In this document: piece by piece, positions 34,103-44,271 of the stretch
Layout: each line of letters begins with the position of its first letter
Position numbering within the stretch: position 1 is the stretch's first letter
From: Orcinus orca
Lineage: Eukaryota > Chordata > Mammalia > Artiodactyla > Delphinidae
DNA: 64,000 nt
NCBI RefSeq assembly: GCF_937001465.1
Contig: NC_064578.1
Location: forward strand, 42,428,006-42,492,005
Reading direction: 5' to 3'
Notes under the pieces: model-generated
Databases searched by the model: none
Told to the model about the DNA's origin: nothing
Seen by the model: only the letters and a program-made list of their open reading frames with translations
Translations under genes and position numbers: made by a program

Positions 34103-34974
34103 AAATCAAAACTACCATGAGGTATCACCTCACACCAGTCAGAACGGCCGTCATCAAAAAATCTACAAACAATAAATGCTGGAGAGGGTGTGGAGAACAG
34201 GGAACCCTCCTGCACTGTTGGTGGGAATGTAAATTGATACAGCCACTATGGAGAACAGTATGGAGGTTCCTTAAACTAATAATAGAACTACCATACAAAC
34301 CAGCAATCTCAGTACTGGGCATATACCCTGAGAAAACCATAATTCAAAAAGAGTCATGCACAACAATGTTCATTGCAGCTCTATTTACAATAGCCAGGAC
34401 ATGGAAGCAACCTAAGTGTTCATCGACAGATGAATGGCTAAAGAAGATGTGGCACATATATACAATGGAATATTACTCAGCCACAAAAAGAAACAAAATT
34501 GAGTTATTTGTAGTGAGGTGGATGGACCTAGAGTCTGTCCTACAGAGTGAAGTAAGTCAGAAAGAGAAAAACAAATACCGTATGCTAACACATATTTATG
34601 GAATCTTAAAAAAAAAAAAAAGTTATGAAGGACCTAGGGGCAGGATGGGAATAAAGACGGCAGACATAGAGAATGGACTTGAGGACACAGGGAGGGGGAA
34701 GGGTAAGCTGGGAGGAAGTGAGAGAGTGTCATTGACATATATACACTACCAAATGTAAAATAGATAGCTAGTGGGAAGCAGCTGCATAGCACAGAGAGAT
34801 CAGCTAGGTGCTTTGTGTCCACCTAGAGGGGTGGGATAGGGAGGGTGGGAGGGAGACGCAAGAGGGAGATTTGGGAATATATGTACACATATAGCCAATT
34901 CACTTTGTTATGCAGCAGAAACTAACACACCATTGTAAAGCAATTATACTCCAATAAAGATGTTTAAAAAAAAA
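34103..34974 (+). mobile_element. 5'-truncated L1 with ORF2 C-terminus, sense to LSM14A
   Basis: A 12-bp perfect TSD 'aagaaatattca' (34091-34102 and 34975-34986) bounds about 872 bp. The open frame within it encodes the L1 ORF2 C-terminus: 'TTMRYHLTPVR' then a Cys-rich segment with CWRGCGEQGTLLHCWWEC, then 'MFIAALFTIARTW' and 'MEYYSATKRNK'. It ends with an L1 3' UTR ('cagcagaaactaacacacca') and poly-A. It lacks the endonuclease and reverse transcriptase and cannot move by itself. Confidence 0.95.
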
Positions 34975-35164
34975 AAGAAATATTCAGATGTCAGCAATAT
35001 GTAGGGCACTGTGTTAGATACTGTGGTAGTTAACAAAGATACAGATCTTTGTCCTGAAGATCTTTCACTTTTAGAAGAGGTAGGTATATCCAATGGTAGA
35101 ATACTGTGTGATTTTTAGAGGAAGAATGTGTTACTTCCATATGGGAATATCATTGGTGGAGTTG

Positions 35165-35580
35165 TGTGATGGCTAGTGTTGTGTCAATTTGGCTGGGCCA
35201 CAGTGCCCAGATATTTGGTCAAATATTCTGGACCTTTCTGAAGGTGTTTTTTTAACCAGATTAATATTTAAATTACTGGACTTTAAAGTAAAGCATATTT
35301 ACTCTCCATGATGTGGGACATGGGTGGGCCTCATCCAGTCGAGTTGAAGGCCCTAATAGAACAAAGACTGACCTCCTCTGAGCAAGAAGGAATTCTGCCA
35401 GCAGACTACCTTTGGACTCAAACACAACTCTTCTCCAGGTCTCCAGCCTGCTGGCCTACTCTGCACATTTGGGATTTTCACATGAGCCCAGTTTCTTAAA
35501 ATAAATCTCTCTGTGTCTGTGTGTGTATACGTGCATCCTGTTGGTTCTGTTTCTCTGGAGAACCATGAGGAATACAAGTA
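35165..35580 (+). mobile_element. ERVL/MLT2-type solo LTR
   Basis: Starts 'gtgatggctagtgttgtgtc' and contains 'tttggctgggccacagtgcc', 'gtgggcctcatccagtcgag', 'ggtctccagcctgctggcct', a poly-A signal in 'cttaaaataaatctctctgt' (about 35496-35515), and ends 'ctctggagaaccatgaggaa'. This is the order of an MLT2-like LTR. No internal viral sequence is present. Confidence 0.75.
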
Positions 35581-35760
35581 GTATCCAAGCTGAAATTTAG
35601 GATAGGTCAGATGTGGGGAGGAGTTTTGGTAGAGGACGGAAAACCTGCTCCGTGTATGGAGAATAATGAGCTTGGTTGGAACTTAAGTTTGGGTAAGTGT
35701 TTGGGACCAGGTCTTACAACTGATACTTGACAGGAGTTTTAACTTTAAAACTACATCAGG

Positions 35761-36110
35761 GGGATTCCCTGGTGGTGCAGTGGTTAAGAATCCGCGTGCC
35801 AATGCAGGGAACACGGGTTTGAGCCCTGATCTGGGGAGATCGCACATGCCGCGGAACAACTAAGCCCATGTGCCACAGCTGCTGAGCATGCGCTCTAGAG
35901 CCCGTGAGCCACAACTACTGAAGCCCATGTGCCTAGAGCCTGTGCTCTGCAACAAGAGAAGCCACAACAGTGAGAAGCCCATGCACTGCAACAAAGAGTA
36001 GCCCCTGCTCACCGCAACTAGAGAAAGCCTGCGCGCAGCAATGAAGACCTAACGCAGCCAAAAATAAATTAATTAATTAATTAAAAAATAATATATATTT
36101 TTTAAAACGA
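35761..36110 (+). mobile_element. CHR SINE, LONG form
   Basis: Head 'ggattccctggtggtgcagt' to 'gacctaacgcagccaaaaat' and an (ATTA)n/A-rich tail. The flanks 'ttaaaactacatca' and 'ttaaaacgacacta' look like a diverged TSD. Confidence 0.93.
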
Positions 36111-36307
36111 CACTATAAATGTTATTCTAGATTTCCATTTGAACTTAGCCTTAGTTTCACAACTAACTTTTGGACATTTCTTGAATGATTCAGCCTTTTG
36201 TTTATTGCTCTCCCATTTTACTATTCAACAGACTTATTTTTCTTCTTCATCAGTCAGTATTAGAGCCTAATTTATAATTTTTAGTTTGTGTCCAAAAGTT
36301 AAGCCTT

Positions 36308-36480
36308 GGGACTTCCCTGGTGGTCCAGTGGTTAAGACTGCGCCTTCCATTGCAGGGGGTGCAGGTTCAGTCCCTGGTCAGGGAGCTAAGATCCCATATG
36401 CCTCAGGGGGGCTGAAAATCCAAAACATAAAGCAGAAGCAATATTGTAACAAATTCAGTAAAGACTTTAAAAAAAAAAAA
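36308..36480 (+). mobile_element. CHR SINE, HEAD form with an unusual 3' tail
   Basis: Head 'gggacttccctggtggtcca' to 'gatcccatatgcctcagggg', followed by 'aacataaagcagaagcaata' and 'aacaaattcagtaaagactt' and poly-A. No other SINE in the window has this tail. The TSD is 'aaagttaagcctt'/'aaagttaaggctt'. Confidence 0.93.
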
Positions 36481-37099
36481 AGTTAAGGCTTTTGGAAAAT
36501 ATTAATGTTATTTTGAGGATGGTAACCATACTTGACTATGGACATATTTATCATTTAAACTTAGAAAGCTTTGGTATTTTATAATGGACGTATTGTATTG
36601 GGAATTTGGTCACTATAGCTCTTTCCTGTAGTCATGTACTATGACTATGGGTATGGGTGTTAATATACTGTTAACCAGGTTTGACAGTGTGATATTTGAG
36701 CTTGCCTTGATTTAGAGATAGAGATATTTTAGATAAATGATTTTGCCAGAACTTTGACCCTATCTCTTTTTTTAAAAAAGAGTATCATGGTATACATTTT
36801 TATTAATAAATCTTTGCTATTTGTAGCCAGAGTGGGGAATTGATTATATTCTTTTAAGACTAATAGAAAAAAAAAAGTATTTTCCCTACTTCCCCCTCTT
36901 TTGAACACTGGCCTAAAATTTGGGCTTTTCTAGTTTGGGGAATAAGAAAAACTAGAATACTTATTAAAGCAAGGTAACAACATGATGAAGTTGAGAATAT
37001 AGAGGACAACCACGCCTAGTTTTAACATTCTCATCCAACTATTATTATCATTTTGTGTATTCTCTTACCAGCTATATTTGTAGGGATGTGTGTGTGTGT

Positions 37100-37240
37100 G
37101 GTTTTTTGTTTTTGTTTTTGTTTTGTCTCACCGTGTGGCACGTGGGATCTTGGTTTCTGTACCAGGAAGACCAGGGCTTGAACCCATGCCCCCTGCAGTG
37201 GAAGTGCAGAGTCTTAACCACTGGACTGCCAGTGAAGTCC
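37100..37240 (-). mobile_element. CHR SINE, HEAD form
   Basis: (GT)n and T-rich tail, then 'ctcaccgtgtggcacgtggg', reversed B box 'gggcttgaacccatgcccc', end 'gactgccagtgaagtccc'. It abuts the 3' end of the L1 at 37245. Confidence 0.9.
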
Positions 37241-37592
37241 CTGTGTATGTTATTGATGTGAAATTCATATAACATACAATTAACCATTATAAAGTGTATG
37301 ATTCAGTGGCATTTAGTTTAGTCACAGTGTTGTGTAACCGCTACCTCTCCTTAATTTCAAAACTTTTTCATCACCTTGGGAAAATACCCCTTACCCATTA
37401 AGCAATTCCCTCCCCATTTCCCCGCCTTTCCTCAATAACCACTAATCTGCTTTCTGTCTCTCTGGCTTTTCCTATTCTGGATATATTATATAAAAGGGAT
37501 TGTATAATAGGTGACTTTTGTGTCTGTCTTCTTTCACTTAGTATAATGCTTTGGAGCTTCTTTCTAGCTGTAACATGTATCAGCATTTTGTT

Positions 37593-37811
37593 TTTTGGGT
37601 TTTTTTTTTTTGCGGTACACGGGCCTCTCACTACCGTGGCCTCTCCCGCTGCGGAGCACAGGCTCCGAACGCGCAGGCTCAGCGGCCATGGCTCACGGGC
37701 CCAGCCGCCCCGCGGCATGTGGGATCCTCCCGGACCGGGGCACGAGCCCGTGTCCCTGTGTCCCCTGCATCAGCAGGCGGACTCCCAACCACTGCGCCAC
37801 CAGGGAAGCCC
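37593..37811 (-). mobile_element. CHR SINE, SHORT form, inside L1
   Basis: Perfect 17-bp TSD 'tgtatcagcattttgtt' (37576-37592 and 37812-37828). There is a small internal duplication, 'gtgtccctgtgtcccctgc', at about 37750-37768. Confidence 0.97.
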
Positions 37812-37851
37812 TGTATCAGCATTTTGTTCCTTTTTATGGCTGGATAATACT

Positions 37852-37854
<3 letters not shown>

Positions 37855-37894
<40 letters not shown>
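37855..37894. repeat. (GT)n microsatellite
   Basis: Uninterrupted GT run of about 20 units at a position where L1 3' regions commonly carry a 'tgtgtgtata' seed. It is likely polymorphic in length. Confidence 0.97.
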
Positions 37895-37900
<6 letters not shown>

Positions 37901-38689
37901 CACAGTTTGTTCATCTGTTGATGGGCATTTGGGTAGTTTCCAACTTTTGACTATTATGAATAGTACTACTTGAAACATTCATTTCTGTGTGGACATAGGT
38001 TTTTTATATATGAGTGAAATTGCTGAGTCATTTGGTTATTATATGTTTAGTTTTTTGAGGAACCACCAAGCTATTTTCCACAGCAGCTGCACCATTTCAC
38101 ATTTCTACCAGCAGTGTGCAAGGGTTCCTATTTCTCCACATCCTCGTCAATATTTGTTATTTTCTGATTTTATTACTAAAGCCATCCTGGTAGTTGTGAA
38201 GTGGTATTTCATGTTGGTTTTGATTTGCATTTCCATAATGACTTATGATATTAAACATCTTTTCATGATCTTGTTGGCTATTTGTATATCTTCTTTTGAG
38301 AAGTGTCTCCAAGTTTTTGCTCATTTTTAATTGGATTGTTTGTCTTTAACAATTTGTTGAGTTCTTTATATATTCTACATATTAAACGCTTATATATGAC
38401 TTACAAACATTTCTCTTATTTCATAGCTTGTCTTTTAATATTCTTAATACTGTTTAAGAAGGGGTTTAATTTTTATGAAGGGTTTAATTTTTATGAAGTC
38501 CAATTCATCTGTTTTTTTCTTCTGTCGCTGTTGCTTTTAGTGTCAAATCTAAGAATCCGTTGTCAAAGTCAGGGTCATAAAGATTACTCCTATGTTCTCT
38601 TAATATTTTTATAGTTTTGGCTCTTATATTTAGGTCACTGACCCACTAAAAGAAAACTTCTGTGTTTCTCTTCCATTCTAGCTTCCAAA

Positions 38690-39573
38690 TTGTGGGTGGG
38701 TGGGTGGGTTTCCCACATCAATCAATTCTCCAACTCCTTGGGCACCAACTGGGTGTCCTACAATTTAACTCAATTCTGACACTGTCTATCTGAAGTTAGT
38801 GTCAGATACCACAGGTTAAGGGCTCAGTTCCATAAGACTTCCCCCCACCCACTCCCCACAGCAGTCTCAAGGCCCAGCTTGTGACCTGTATTTTTAACCA
38901 ACTGGTTATAAATTGGGGGTTGCCACAACCCCTTCCTTGGTTTGATCATTTGCTAGAACAGCACACAGAACTCAGGAAAACAGTTTACTTGTTAGATTAC
39001 TGGTTTATTGTAAAAGGATACAACTCAGGAACAGTCGGATGAAAGAGATGTAGAGGGCAAAATGTGGGAAGTGGTGCCGAGCTTCCGTGCCTTCTGTAGG
39101 CACATCACCCTCCCAGCACCTCCACATCTTTACCAACCAGGGAGCTCTCCAAACCCCATAGTTTACAGATTTTTATGGAGGCTTCATCACATAGGCGTGA
39201 TCAATTATTAACTCAATCTCAAGTCCCTCTCCCTCCTTAGAGGGTGGGAGGTGAGGCTGAAAGTTTCAAGCTACTTATCATAGCTTCGTCTTTCTGATGT
39301 CCAGCCCCTTTCCTGAAGCTATCCAGGAGTTCACCAAGAGTCTCCTCATTAGAGCAAAAGATGCTCTGATATCACCCAGGAAATTCCAAGAGATTTAGGA
39401 GCTCTATGTCAGAAGCCAGGGTCAAAGACCAAACATTAGAGCAAAAGATGCTCCTAGTACCTTTATCTCTTAGGAAATTACAGAAGTTTTAGGCACTCTG
39501 GCCAGGAGCTAGAGATAAAGACATATATATATATATATATATATGTATTTCTTATGATATCTTAATATCACAC
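38690..39573 (-). mobile_element. Solo LTR-like element, antisense, inside L1
   Basis: In antisense it reads like an ERV LTR: 5' end 'tgtgatattaagatatcata' at the right, a poly-A signal (reverse complement in 'ggtttattgtaaaaggata' near 39002), and a 3' part ending near 38690. It interrupts the L1, with 'cccact' on both sides (about 38641-38646 and 39575-39580) as a possible short TSD. There is an internal ~85-bp duplication (39350-39510). No viral gene is present. The family name is uncertain. Confidence 0.55.
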
Positions 39574-39654
39574 CCACTTAGGGATAATTTTTGTATATGG
39601 AGTAAGGTACGATTTCACCCTCATTCTTTCACATTTATCCAGTTGTCCCAGAAC

Positions 39655-39888
39655 TTTTTTATTATTTTTTTTATTATTATTATTATTTTTTTTTTTGCTG
39701 TACACGGGCCTCTCACTGTTGTGGCCTCTCCCGTTGAGGAGCACAGTCTCCAGACGCGCAGGCTCAACAGCCATGGCTCACGGGCCCAGCCGCTCCGCGG
39801 CATGTGGGATCTTCCCGGACCGGGGCACGAACCCATGTCCTCTGCATCGGCAGGCGGACTCTCAACCACTGCGCCACCAGGGAAGCCC
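39655..39888 (-). mobile_element. CHR SINE, SHORT form, inside L1
   Basis: T/ATT-rich tail, 'gctgtacacgggcctctcac', end 'gccaccagggaagccc'. The flank 'cagaac' repeats on both sides (39649-39654 and 39888-39893), and the L1 text resumes right after it. Confidence 0.95.
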
Positions 39889-42060
39889 AGAACATTTTTT
39901 GAAGAGACTGTTCTATTATCCCTGTTGAACAGTCTTGGACCCTTGTCTAAAATTAATTGGTCATAGATGTTTGGGTTTATTTCTGGACTCTGTATTCCAT
40001 CCCATAAATCTATATGTCTGTCATTATGCCAGTACCACACTATTTTGACTACTGTAGCTTTGTAGTAGATTTTGAAATCAGGAAGTATGAGTCCTCCAAT
40101 GTTTTCAAAATCCTTTTGTCTATTCAGGCTCCCTTGAAGTTCCATATAAATTTGAGAGTTAGCTTTTCCATTTCTGGGGGAAGGGGGAAGGCCATTGTAA
40201 TTTTGATAGAGACTGCACTGAATCTGTAGATCACTTTGGGGAGCATTGTAATCTTAAGTCTTCCAATCCATGAACCTGGGATGACTTTCCATTTATTTAG
40301 GTCTTCAGTTTCTTTCAGCAACATTTTGTAGTTGTTAGTGTACAAGTTTTTTACCTCCTTGGTTAAATTTATTCTTAGATATTTTATTCCTTTGGATGCT
40401 GTTGTAAGTGGGATTGTTTTCTTAGTTTCCTTTTTGGATTGGTCATTGTTGGTAGGTAGAAACACGGCTGATTTTTGTGCTGATGTTGTACCTGTAACTT
40501 TGCTGACTTCATTTATTAGCTCTAGTAGTTTTTTAAGAAATAGATTTTATGGACTTTTCTATATATGGAATCGTGTCATCTGCAAAAAGAGTTTTACTTC
40601 TTATTTGGATGCCTTTTATTTCTTTTTCTTGCCTAATTGTGCTGGCTAAGACTTCTAGTGCATTGTTGAATAGCAGTGGTGAAAGTGGACATCCTTGTCT
40701 TGTTTCTGTTCTTAGGGGAATGTTTTCTGTCTTTCACCATTGAATGTGATGTTAACTGTGGGTTTTTCATATATGCCCTTTATCATGTAAAGTAAGTTTT
40801 CTTCCTTTCCTAGTTTGCTAAGTATTTTTACCATGAAAGGGTGTTAAATTTAACAACCGCTTTTCCTGCATCTATTGCAGTAAACCTGTGGGGTTCCCCC
40901 CTACCTTGGTCTATTAATGTGGCATATTACATTGAATTTTTTTGTGTGTTAAACCACCCTTGCATTCTTAGAATAAAATCCCAGTTGGTCATGGTTTATA
41001 GTCCTTTTAATGTACTGTTGAATTCAGTCTGCCAGTATTTTGTTGAGGGTTTTTGTGTCTGTATTCATAAGAGATATTGGTCTGTAGTTTTCTTACAGTA
41101 TCTTTGTCTGTCCTTGGTGTCAGGGTAATGCTGGCCTAATAGAATGTGTTAGGAAGTGTTCCCTTTTCTTCTGTTCTTTTGGAGAGGTTTGAGTAGGATT
41201 GATGTTAAAATGTTTAGTAAAATTCACCAGTGAAACTGGACCTGGTTCTTTGGAGGTTTTTGATTACTGGTCCAGTCTCTTGTTGGACCTGTTAAAGATC
41301 TGTTGAGATTTTCTATTTCTTCTTGAGTCAGTTTTGGTAATTTGTATGTTTCTGGGAATTTTTCTTTTTTGTCTAGTTTATCTATTTTGTTGGCATACGT
41401 TGTCTGTAGTATTCTCTGAGTCTTTTAATCTCTATAAAGTTGGTAGTAATGTCCTTGCTTTCATCTGATTTTAGTTATTTACCTCTGCTCATCTTTTTCT
41501 TTAGTCAGTCTAGTCTAGCTAAAGGTTTGTCTATTTTGTTGATCTTTTCAAAGAACCAATTTTTGGCTTTGATGATTCTGTTTTTCTGTTCTCTATGTTG
41601 TTCATCTCATCCCTAATCCAGTATAATTTCCTTCCTTCCTTCTGCTGGATTTGGGTTTAGTTTGTTCTTTTTCTAGTTTCTTAATAAAGATCATTTGAGA
41701 TTCTTTTAGTGTAGCATTTATAAATTTCCTGCTTGAGTATGGCATTCTCTACATCCCCTGATTTTGGCAGGTGTTATTTTCTTTTCCAGTTGTCTTCAGA
41801 TTTTTCTTAATTTCCCTAGTGATTTCTTCTTTGACTTATTGGTTCTTTAAGAGTCAGTTTAATTTACACGTACTTGTGAATTTTCCAGTTTCCCTTCTAT
41901 TATTAATTTCTAGCTTCATTCCACTGTGGTCAGAGAATACTTCATAAAATTCAATCCTTTTCAATTTATTGAGAGTTGGTTTTGGCCTAAAATTTGGTCT
42001 GTCCTGAAAAATGTTCCATGTGCAATTTAGAATAATGTACATTCTGCTGTTGTTGAGGGG

Positions 42061-42535
42061 GGAAAGGATATGCTAACTCTTCTAAATGCCTTCACCAGCA
42101 CTACTAGGGAAGCTACTTGTGCCCTGCCCTTGAGGGTTGAAACAATGGCCAGCCTCTGTGCTGGGCCCTCAGTGAATTTTCAGGCAGATCATGTCATACA
42201 ACCCTAATTTTTTGGAGGACAGGATCCCTGTTGCCCACCTGGCATCAGCAAGCTGCACCAGAAACATGGGCCACTGTCCCCACAGCTGCCCTTGACAGAG
42301 ATGGGAGATGATGAATGGTAATAGCCAGCCACTCTGCAAAATGCCAGAATTCACCAAAGGTTACTGGCCTCTTTCTTCATTAGGTGCTCCCTTGGATGCT
42401 ACAGGCATTTGACTAGATTCCATAGTTCCACAAAGGTTAATTCAGACTGTTTGCCAGCCCAATAGTTGTTTGGGTGGAGGGACCAATTCCTGGATCTTCC
42501 TATTCTACCATCTTCCATGATGTCACTCACATATA
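42061..42535 (-). mobile_element. Probable L1 5' region, antisense
   Basis: Follows the antisense L1 and ends 'attctaccatcttccatgat', which resembles the reversed first bases of an L1 5' UTR. It could be the 5' UTR of the same L1 after an internal deletion, or a separate element. The minus-strand frame 42169-42357 has no L1 ORF1 motif. Confidence 0.4.
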
Positions 42536-42839
42536 TGTTTTAATTTCAGATAGTTGTAATCTTTTGAAAATAATAGTTTTATAATCTGCCTCATACATAG
42601 AATGTTTAATGTTACTGTATATTTACCTAATATACAATATATTATTGTATATCAAATATATTATTTGATGTAACAAATAATATAGCAGTCTATTTTGAAA
42701 AAAAATGGACAGAGTTGTAGAACTCTAAGTAAGAAATTACATTTGATAAATAATGTTATATTTTGACCTTCCTCTTTAGGTACCTTTTCACCAGCACTTG
42801 CCCAGTAATTTCCAAACTGGCCCTCTGCTTCCTTTTTGA

Positions 42840-43065
42840 TTTTATTTTCCAAGTCACAGAAGAAAATATACTGGAGGATAGTGGTTGCCAGGGGCTACGG
42901 GTAGGAGGAAATGATACACTGTGGTCCAATGGGTATAAAGTTTCCGTTAAGCAAGGTGGTAAAGTTGTAGAGCTCTGTTTATAATTAACAATACTGTGAT
43001 GTACACTTAAAATTTTGTTAAGAGGGTAGATCTCATGTTATGTATTCTTACCACAATTAAGAAAA
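42840..43065 (+). mobile_element. Old L1 3' UTR fragment
   Basis: 'actggaggatagtggttgcc', 'ggggctacgggtaggagg' and 'actgtgatgtacacttaaaa' match the sense strand of L1M-type 3' UTRs. Confidence 0.7.
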
Positions 43066-43068
43066 ATA

Positions 43069-43200
43069 GGGAATTCCCTGGCAGTCCAGTGGTTAGGTAG
43101 GACTTGGCGCTTTCACTGCTGGGGCCCAGGTTCAATCCCTGGTCCGGGAACTAAGATCCTGCAAGCCAAGTGGTGTGGCCAAAAAAAAAAGAAAAGAAGA
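43069..43200 (+). mobile_element. CHR SINE, HEAD form
   Basis: Reads 'gggaattccctggcagtcca', then 'ggttcaatccctggtccggg', ending 'gtggtgtggccaaaaaa'. It has a 5-bp duplication in 'ggttaggtaggacttgg'. The flank 'aagaaaaa' is repeated. Confidence 0.92.
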
Positions 43201-43929
43201 AAAAGAAAATGAATGGAAATGATAGCATTAACAAAAATGCTGGTGAAGTATACCTAACAATGAAGTTGTCTGCCAGCTTGAAAGAAAAAAATGTAAGGTA
43301 GCCTGATGGAAGAAAGTATAAAAAAGAGTTGAATCTGCTGTTGGAGACAATGAAAGAGTGCATCAGGATCAGGGAGAACCATGCAATAAGCACTTATAAG
43401 ACTGATTACATAGCCAAATTGAGCCAAGAGGAAACTTGGGGTGATTGGGCATCATATACTGTTACTCTGTGGCTTTCTGTGTTTAGCTGCTGCCCCCTAA
43501 AGTGCAATAAATAAAAATAACAGGTTAAAAAACTTAGGGATGAAACAATGTGATTTTTGACTGTACTGACATAATTCCCTTACTAACCAGTTGCACATGA
43601 GCTAATTCATGTATTGAAATGTTTTGTAGCAGAATAGTACTAGTAATTTTCTACCTTTTCTGTGTTTGTCCGGCCTTCTCTCTTTCTACTCTCAATGTCC
43701 AGGTTTCAACCTTCACCACCTCTCATTTGTTCTGTTATCTTCCAGACATGTGTTCCCTTCTGATTGCTGTTCTAATTAACTTATTCTTTATAATGCTACA
43801 AGAACTGTCTGTTGAAAACATTAAATCTGATCAAATCGGTTTCCATCATTAGAGCCTGTTTCTCAAACTCATGGTCTCTGTTTTCATACTTTTTCATTTT
43901 CCCTCTTTTGCTGTATGGTAGCTTTTTTT

Positions 43930-44271
43930 TTTTAAGGGAACTTTTGTTTTTATTTATTTATTTTTGGCTGCATTGACCTTTGTTGCTGCGCTGGCTTTCT
44001 CTAGTTGCGGTGAGCGGGGGCTACTCTTCATTGCGGTGCGTGGGCTTCTCATAGCAGTGGATTCTCTTGTTGAGGAGCACGGGGGCTGCAGTTGTTGTGG
44101 CACGAGGGCTCAGTAGTTGTGGCTTGCGGGCTCTAGAGCTCAGGCTCAGTAGTTGTGGCGCATGGGTTTAGTTGCTCCGCAGCATGTGGGATCTTCCTGG
44201 ACCAGGGCTCGAACCCGTGTCCCCTGCATTGGCAGGCAGATTCTTAACCACTGCACCACCAGGGAAGCCCG
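43930..44271 (-). mobile_element. CHR SINE, LONG form
   Basis: (TTTA)n tail, 'ttggctgcattgacctttgt', end 'ccaccagggaagcccgg'. A clear TSD is not seen. Confidence 0.93.

Larger units (their letters stand above)
37245..42060 (-). mobile_element. Long old L1, antisense, broken by four later insertions
   Basis: One L1 can be followed from 3' UTR ('cagtggcatttagtttagtc', 37301) through ORF2 to about 42060. L1 text stops near 38645 at 'tatatttaggtcactgaccc' and resumes near 39578 at 'gataatttttgtatatggag', which are adjacent in L1. Minus-strand frames at 40124-40465 and 39929-40145 show ORF2 sequence ('NLTKEVKNLYTNNY', 'SWIGRLKITMLPK', 'LILPDFKIYYKATVVK'). Insertions: SINE 37593-37811, (GT)n 37855-37894, LTR-like 38690-39573, SINE 39655-39888. 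Confidence 0.85.

Noticed and set aside
34045..34758. A 237-residue protein-coding gene in intron 1
   Set aside because: The frame is the C-terminal remnant of L1 ORF2 inside a TSD-bounded, 5'-truncated insertion. Its first residues come from flanking DNA.
40124..40465. Antisense gene opposite LSM14A
   Set aside because: The peptide 'NLTKEVKNLYTNNYKMLLKE' is typical L1 ORF2 and belongs to the antisense L1 at 37245-42060.
42061..42535. Conserved non-coding or gene-derived segment with higher G+C
   Set aside because: It directly continues an antisense L1 and ends with an L1 5'-like motif, so an L1 origin is the simpler reading, although uncertain.
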